This document shows positions 63,903 to 64,000 of a DNA stretch of 64,000 nucleotides, one piece after another; position 1 is the stretch's first letter, and each line of letters starts with the position of its first letter. The notes below the pieces were generated by a model, which worked only from the letters and a program-made list of their open reading frames with translations, was not told the origin of the DNA and searched no databases. A program made the translations under genes and the position numbers. The DNA comes from an uncultured Roseibium sp. (lineage in GTDB: Bacteria > Pseudomonadota > Alphaproteobacteria > Rhizobiales > Stappiaceae): NCBI RefSeq assembly GCF_947494555.1, contig NZ_CANLVF010000002.1, positions 310,001 to 374,000 of the forward strand, read 5' to 3'.

Positions 63903-64000
63903 AAGGCGCTTTGAACAGCTACATAAACCAATGAACAAGCCTCATATTAGCCAGCAGGCTCGGTATAAACCCCGGTAATGCCAACGGCTTCGGCCGATTT

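Noticed and set aside
1..64000. CRISPR arrays, complete insertion sequences, rRNA genes or a replication origin
   Set aside because: I saw no regularly spaced identical repeats, no transposase, no rRNA-like stretches and no parAB/repABC genes in the window.

Overview
The window reads as a chromosomal segment of a marine, denitrification-capable alphaproteobacterium, most like the Roseibium/Labrenzia/Stappia group. The grounds are a GC-rich coding style, a Tat-type (clade I) nos cluster, FNR/NnrR-type boxes, FadR-type ABC peptide uptake genes and a complete alphaproteobacterial type VI secretion (T6SS) locus. The genus is inferred from general gene content, not from a search.

Layout. (1) 1-7.7 kb, minus strand: nosR-nosZ-nosD-nosF (nosF cut by the left edge) for nitrous oxide reduction, then nnrS. 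Both nosR and nnrS are preceded by a TTGA-N6-TCAA box. (2) 8.6-17.5 kb, plus strand: a FadR/GntR regulator overlapping a five-gene dipeptide-type ABC importer, then a gamma-glutamyltransferase-like Ntn hydrolase and a DUF1028 protein. This looks like one uptake-and-hydrolysis operon for gamma-glutamyl or related amide compounds. (3) 18-20 kb: tRNA-Pro(UGG), a 109-bp direct repeat, a frameshifted tyrosine-recombinase remnant, two small membrane proteins and a partial second tRNA copy, together a decayed integration or duplication site. (4) 19.5-25.3 kb: housekeeping genes (DUF192, double cold-shock protein, Sir2, glyoxalase, tRNA-Glu), an edema-factor/ExoY-like nucleotidyl cyclase-fold protein, and a secreted caspase-like protein with a peptidoglycan-binding domain.

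(5) 25.4-57.4 kb: the T6SS region. The minus strand carries vgrG, a DUF gene, tagH(fha), tssK, tssL (with OmpA domain), tssM, tagF, pppA, a PpkA-type kinase, an exbD-like gene and a TonB-like gene. The plus strand carries an OmpA protein, tssA, tssB, tssC, hcp, tssE, tssF, tssG and tssH(clpV). I see no tssJ. Beside the kinase sits an unusual energised-envelope module: one ExbB, two ExbD paralogues (one with Asp changed to Asn at the proton-pathway position), and a TonB-like protein whose periplasmic C-terminal domain is homologous to the periplasmic domain of the adjacent kinase. I consider this the most likely undescribed system here. A plausible reading is that proton-motive-force-driven TonB-like motion feeds the PpkA/PppA/FHA phosphorylation switch that fires the T6SS.

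(6) 57.6-64 kb, minus strand: a secreted protein with two LCCL domains, a membrane-anchored M23 peptidase, a CHASE2 adenylate/guanylate cyclase and an overlapping FecR-like secreted protein, headed by a near-perfect 20-bp palindrome.
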